Part shown: positions 59,185 to 64,000 of the stretch, in pieces | Layout of the letters: each line of letters opens with the position of its first letter | How positions within the stretch are numbered: position 1 is the stretch's first letter | NCBI GenBank assembly: GCA_021442155.1 | Contig: CM038214.1 | Span: forward strand, 145,052,488-145,116,487 | Reading direction: 5' to 3' | Source: Cymbidium sinense | Lineage: Eukaryota; Streptophyta; Magnoliopsida; Asparagales; Orchidaceae | Length of the DNA: 64,000 bases | Notes under the pieces: model-generated | The model's input: only the letters and a program-made list of their open reading frames with translations | Told to the model about the DNA's origin: nothing | Databases searched by the model: none | Program-made: the position numbers and the translations under genes

Positions 59185-59616
59185 AGGGTTTTTTTAGAAC
59201 AAATTGATTCAACATTTCTTCATTTGACATCAACCAATGCCAAGTTTTCCATGACACAAATGAATAAAAAATAAAAATGATCACGCATAGCAAAACCAGA
59301 GACAGTTCCATAAGCAAGATCATTGGCGGTTCTTTAGTTTCTCCAGTTCCCATCAGAATGACTCCGGCCTCTCGAGTAGTGGGATCCACCATCATATCCC
59401 TGATCTCTCCCTCTGCCACCACCATGCCTATAACCACCAACGCTCCTCCCACCACTGTAACCACCATTGCTCTGACCACCACCTCCATATCCATCAGTGC
59501 CTCCAGATTCCTCACCACCACTCTGATAACTACTGCCTTTGCCTTCACCTCCACTACCAGATCTAGACTGAGCTTTGTTTATGATGATGTTCCTTCTGTC
59601 AAGGTTTTGCCCCTTT
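59185..59616 (-). pseudogene. GRP retrocopy 11, best preserved, uninterrupted frame
   Basis: On the minus strand an open frame runs without a stop from the junction near 59,616 to TAA at 59,334-59,336, about 93 codons. It reads GQNLDRRNIIINKAQSRSGS, the end of an RRM (compare LDGR-I-VNEAQSR in plant GRPs). Next come EGKGSSYQSGGE, DGYGGGGQSNGGYSGGRS and GYRHGGGRGRDQGYDGGS, and the C-terminus HYSRGRSHSDGNWRN. A 3'UTR of about 145 nt and an A-rich tail follow (59,190-59,333). No ATG, RNP1/RNP2 or promoter is present upstream, where TTTAGGG repeats start. Known full-length members are RNA-binding proteins with an N-terminal RRM. This copy cannot make one, although its frame has survived. The 123-residue frame overlapping it is out of phase. 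Confidence 0.85.
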
Positions 59617-62600
59617 TGGTGTTTAGGTTTGCTTTTAGGTTTAATGGTTTATGTTTATTTATTTAATATATTTAGTTACTTTAGGTTTAGCTTTATGGTT
59701 TGTGGTTTTGAGTATAGGGTTTAGGATTAGGGTTTATGGTTTAGGGTTTACAGTTTAGGGTTTAGGGTTTAGGGTTTAAGGTTTTAGGGTTTATGCTTTT
59801 AAGGTTTAGGGTTTAAGGTAAGGGTTTAGAATTTAGTGTTTAGGGTTTAGGGTTTTTTAGGGATTAAGGTTTAGGGTTTAGGGTTGAGGGTTGTAGGTTT
59901 AGTGTTGTATGTGAAGGGTTTAAGGTTTAGGGTTAGTTTTAAGGTTTAGCATTTAGGGTTTTTTTTCTTTTTTTAAAATTAAGTAAACTTGTAGGTTTAG
60001 TTTATTTAGTTTATTATTTATTTATTTTTCTTTATTTTTTTCATTTTACTATATATTTTTTTATTTAGTTCAATTTATTTATTTTAGTTTAGGTTTTAAT
60101 TTAGTTTATTTTTTAGGTCTAGGTTTAGGTTTTTATTTTATTATTTTCGATTTAGGTTTTAAGTTTTTATTTTCTTTATTTTTTATTTTAAGTTTACTTT
60201 TTTTTATCTTAGTGTTTAGGTTATATTTTTTTTGATTATTTTAATTTTTATTTTTTAGGCTTATTTTTAGGTTTAAGTTTTTATTTAGTTTTTATTTTAT
60301 TTTCTTTTAGGTTTATTTTATATTTATTTTATGTTTCATTTTTATTTTATAAAGTCTTTTTATTCTTAGGTTTGTTTTAATTTTTAGTTTAGCATAGGTT
60401 TTACTCTAGTTTATTTTATTTTTACTTTATTTTATTTTTAGGTTTAGTTTAGGTTTTAATTTAGGATTTTATTTTATTTTATTTATTTAGGTTGAGGTTT
60501 TATTTATTTTATTTTAGGTTTATTTAGTTTTGGTTTAGGTTTTAGGTTTTTTTTTTAGGGTTTAGGGTTTAGGGTTTAGGCTTTTAAGGTTTAGGGTGGG
60601 TTTAGGGTTTAGCTTAGGGTTTAGGTTTAGTGTGTTAGCTTTAGTTTAGGTTTTGGATTTAGGATTTAGGTTTATTAGGTTTAGGGGTTTAGAGTCAGGG
60701 TTTAGGGTTTTGTTTAAGTTTAGTGTTTGGTTTAGGTTTATGGTTTTAGGTTTAGGGTTTAGGGTTTGGTTTTAGGGTTTAGTTAGGGTTTAGATCTGGG
60801 GTTTATTTAGGGTTAAGGTTTTTTAATTTCTCTTTAAATAAAATAAATTGGTAGGTAAAGTTTGTTTAGTTTATTTTTTTAGTTTAATTTTTTTTTCCTT
60901 TACTTAGTTTTATTTTTTTTATATTTAATTTAATTTATTTATCTTAAGTTTATTTTAGTTAATTTTAGGTTTAGGTTTAGGTTTAGTTTTATTTTATTTT
61001 ATTTTATTTAGGTTTATTTAGGTTTTATTATATTTTTTAAGTTTACATTTTAGGTTTTTATTTTAGGTTTTTTTAGTTTATTTTATTTTATTTAGTTTTG
61101 GTTTAGGTTTAGGTCTAGGTTTAGTTTATTTTAGGTTTAGGTTTCATTTATTTTAGTTTAGTTTAGGTTTAGGTTTATTTTATTTTTAGGTTTAGTTTTT
61201 CTTAAGTTTAGAGTTTATTTTTTTTATTTTTTTAGTTTAGGTTTATTTTCAAGTTTATCATTTTATTTTGTTTTATTTTATTTTATTTTAGGTTTATTTT
61301 ATCTTTAGTTTAGGTTTATCTTTTATTTTATTTAGGTTTTTATTTTTTTAGTTTAGTTTACATTTTTTATGTATTTTATTTTAATTTAGTTTTTAGTTTT
61401 TATTGTATTTTCTTTTTAGGTTTAGGTTTAGGTTTAGGTTTTAGTTTAGGTTTATGTTTATTTATTTATATTTTCAGGTTTTATTTAGTTTAGCTTTAGG
61501 TTTCTAGGTTTTTAGGGTTTAGGGTTTAGGTTTTAGGGTTTAACGTTTAAGGTTAGGGTTTTAAGGTTTAGGGTTTAGGGTTTAGATTTTAGGGTTTAAG
61601 GTTTAGGGTTTAGGGTTTTAGGGTTTTTAGGGTTGTAGGTTTAGGATTTAAGGTTGTAGTTTTAGGGTTTAGGGTTTAGGAATTTTATTTATTTTTTTCT
61701 TCTTAATTTTTATGAATTAAGTAAACAATTAGGTTATGGTTTATTAGTTTATTTTCTAATTATTTTAGTTTACTTTATTTTTTATTTTTATTTAGGTTTA
61801 TTTTTATTTTTATTTAGTTTTGTTTTTTTATTTTAGGTTTATTTATTTTAGTTTTTTTTAAGCTTTAGGATCAGGTTCAGGTTTAGGTTTAGGTTTGTTT
61901 TTTAATTTAATTTTTTCTTTTTTAGATTAGGTTTATTTTTTATTTTTGGTTTAGGTTTAGCTTTTTAATTTATTTTTCTAAGTTTAGGTTTTAGGTTTTT
62001 ATTTGAGGTTTATTTTTAGCTAATATTTTTTACTTTAGGTTTAGGTTCATTTTTAGTTTATTATATTTTATTTAATTTAAGTTTATGTTAGGTATATTTA
62101 CTTTTGGTTTAGGTTTATGTTTTATTTATTTTAGTTTAGTTTGTTTTAGTTTAAGTTTAGGTTTATTTTATTTTTATTTTAGGTTTATATTTTTTTTTAG
62201 TTTAGGGTCACCGTTTTACTTTTTATTTATTTTTAGGTTTATTTTTTCGGTTTAGGTTTTTGTTTAATGTTTTTTTTATTTTATTTTTGGTTTACTTTAT
62301 TTTTATTTTAGGTTTAGTTTTAATTTTAGTTAGGTTTTTAATTTTTTTAGTTTAGTTTAAGATTTTATTTATTTCATTTTAGTTTAGTTAATATTTTTTT
62401 ATTTTATTTTCTTCTTTAGGCTTTGGTTTTGGTTTAGGTTTTCGTTTATGTTTTTATTTTATTTTAGATTAGGTTTTTTTATTTATTTTATTTTTAGGTT
62501 TCAATTAGTTTAGGTTTAGGTTTTTTAGGTTTTTACGATTTAGGGTTTAGGGTTTAGGTTTTAGGTTTTTATTTTAGGTTTATTTTTAAGTTTTATTTTT

Positions 62601-64000
62601 AAGTTTACATTTAGATTTATTTTTAGTTTATTTAATTCAATTTAATTTAGGGTTTAAGTTTAGTTTATTTTAGGTTTAGGTTTAGGTTTTATTTATTTTA
62701 ATTTAGTTTATCTTAGTTTAGGTTTAGGTTTATTTTATTTTGTTTATTTTATTTTTTATTTTAGGTTAAATTTTATTTTAGTTTAGGGTTTGGGTTTTAT
62801 TTTTTTATTTTAGGTTTTATTTTAGGTTTATTTTTTAGGTTTAGGTTTTATTTAGTTTTTATTTTATTTTATTTCAGGTTTATTTTTTTATTTATATTTA
62901 GTTTTTATTATATTTACATTTTTATTCTTAGCTTTATTTTTTTTAGCTTAATTTAGGTTTTTATTTATTTATTTTAGTTTATTTTTAGTTTTATTTATTT
63001 TATTTTTTGGTATAGGTTTCATTTTTAGTTTAGGTGTTGATTTTATTCTAATTTATTTTATTTCATTTTATTTAGGTTTAGGATTTTTTTAATTATTCTA
63101 TTATTTGATTTTATTTACTTTATGTTTAGGGTTTTAAGTATTTAGGGTTTGGGTTTATGGTTTAAGGCTTAGGATTTAGGGTTTAGGATTATAGGTTTAG
63201 GGTTAGTGTTATGGTTTAGGGTTTAGGATTTAGAGTTTAGGGTTTGGGGTTTAGCAATTTTTTTTAAATTAAGTAAACTAGTAGGTTTAGGTTTATTTAG
63301 TTTATTTATTATGTATTTTAGTTTATTTTATTTTATTTTATTTATGTTTATTTTTTTATTTTTATCTAGTTTAGTTAATTTATTTTAAGTTTATTTATTT
63401 TAGATTAGGTTTTTTTATTTTAGTTTATTTTTTAGGTTTCAGATTAGGTTTATGTTTATTTTCTAGTTTAGTTTAGTTTTTATTTTAGATTTACATTTTT
63501 TTTCTTAGGTTTAAGTTTAGGTTTTTATTTTATTTTTTTAGGTTCAGGTTTTAGGTTTTTATTTTAGGTTTTTTTTAGGTTTTAGTTTTTAGTTCAGATT
63601 TAGGTTTATTTTTGTTTATTTTATTATATTTAGTTTAGGGTTTAGGTTTTGTTTATTTTATGTTTTGGTTTATGTTTTATTTATTTTAGTTTAGGTGTAG
63701 GTTTATTTAATTTTGTTTATTTTAGGTTTAGATTCCTTTTTTAGTTTAGGGTTTAGGTTTTATTTTTATTTATTTTTGTGTTTTAATTTTTAGGTTTAGG
63801 TGTTTATTTAGATTTTATTTTATTCTATTTTATTCTAAGTTTATTTTATTTTTATTTTACGTGTAGTTTTTATTTTATTTAGGTTTTTATTTTAGGTTTA
63901 TTTTATTTTTTAGTTTAGTTTATGATTTTATTTATTTTATTTTAGTTTAGTTTTTATTTTTTAATTTTTGTTTTATTTTGGTTTAGGTTTTCTTATTTAT
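59617..64000. repeat. Telomere-like satellite to window end
   Basis: TTTAGGG blocks at about 59,690-59,960, 60,550-60,820, 61,510-61,680, 62,530-62,560 and 63,120-63,255. Boxes at about 59,976 (AAATTAAGTAAACTTGTAGG), 60,840 (weak), 61,714 and 63,266 (AAATTAAGTAAACTAGTAGG), each followed by a T-rich module of 0.6-1.2 kb. These modules lack a GRP copy. No gene is seen. Confidence 0.8.

Noticed and set aside
59277..59666. 129-residue Thr/Ser/Ile-rich plus-strand frame
   Set aside because: Antisense reading of the GRP glycine codons (GGT/GGA read as ACC/TCC); the minus strand gives the recognisable protein.

Overview
The window looks like a repeat-only, heterochromatic (subtelomeric or pericentromeric) piece of a seed-plant nuclear genome. 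The plant assignment rests on Arabidopsis-type TTTAGGG words, plant L1-type LINEs with a DUF4283-like ORF1 and a terminal zf-RVT plus RNase H, a Tat/Ogre-like LTR element, and fragments of a plant glycine-rich RNA-binding protein (GRP). I found no intact host gene, tRNA, rRNA or CRISPR. The species cannot be told from the sequence.

Layout. (1) 1-14,566, 15,541-16,504, 23,496-25,374, 44,961-53,047 and 55,571-64,000 are a C-poor satellite. It alternates TTTAGGG blocks, long TTTATTTTAGG-type blocks, a recurring box (AAATTAAGTAAAC), and eleven copies of one 5'-truncated, polyadenylated retrocopy of a GRP mRNA. (2) 14,567-15,540 and 53,048-55,570 are LINE 3' ends. (3) 16,505-23,495 is a near full-length, decayed LINE on the minus strand. 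(4) 25,375-27,569 and 40,342-44,960 are the two halves of a second minus-strand LINE, split by a 12.8-kb LTR retrotransposon (27,570-40,341) with 2.9-kb LTRs. The LTR element is also on the minus strand and has left a GTATC/GTTATC target duplication. It has no recognisable gag-pol but has tandem minisatellites beside its 3' LTR, as in Tat/Ogre-type elements.

History inferred. A GRP mRNA was reverse-transcribed into telomere-like DNA once, since all copies share the same 5' break and the same poly(A) side. The product was then amplified as part of a higher-order satellite. LINEs later inserted in the same orientation, with their poly(T) following the G-rich strand. The LTR element then inserted into one LINE, and local tandem duplications (3.27 kb at 46,061-52,588; 1.4 kb at 55,006-57,780) reshaped the array. 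The most novel feature is the GRP-retrocopy/telomere-repeat composite satellite. The window contains no operon-like or pathway-like gene set.
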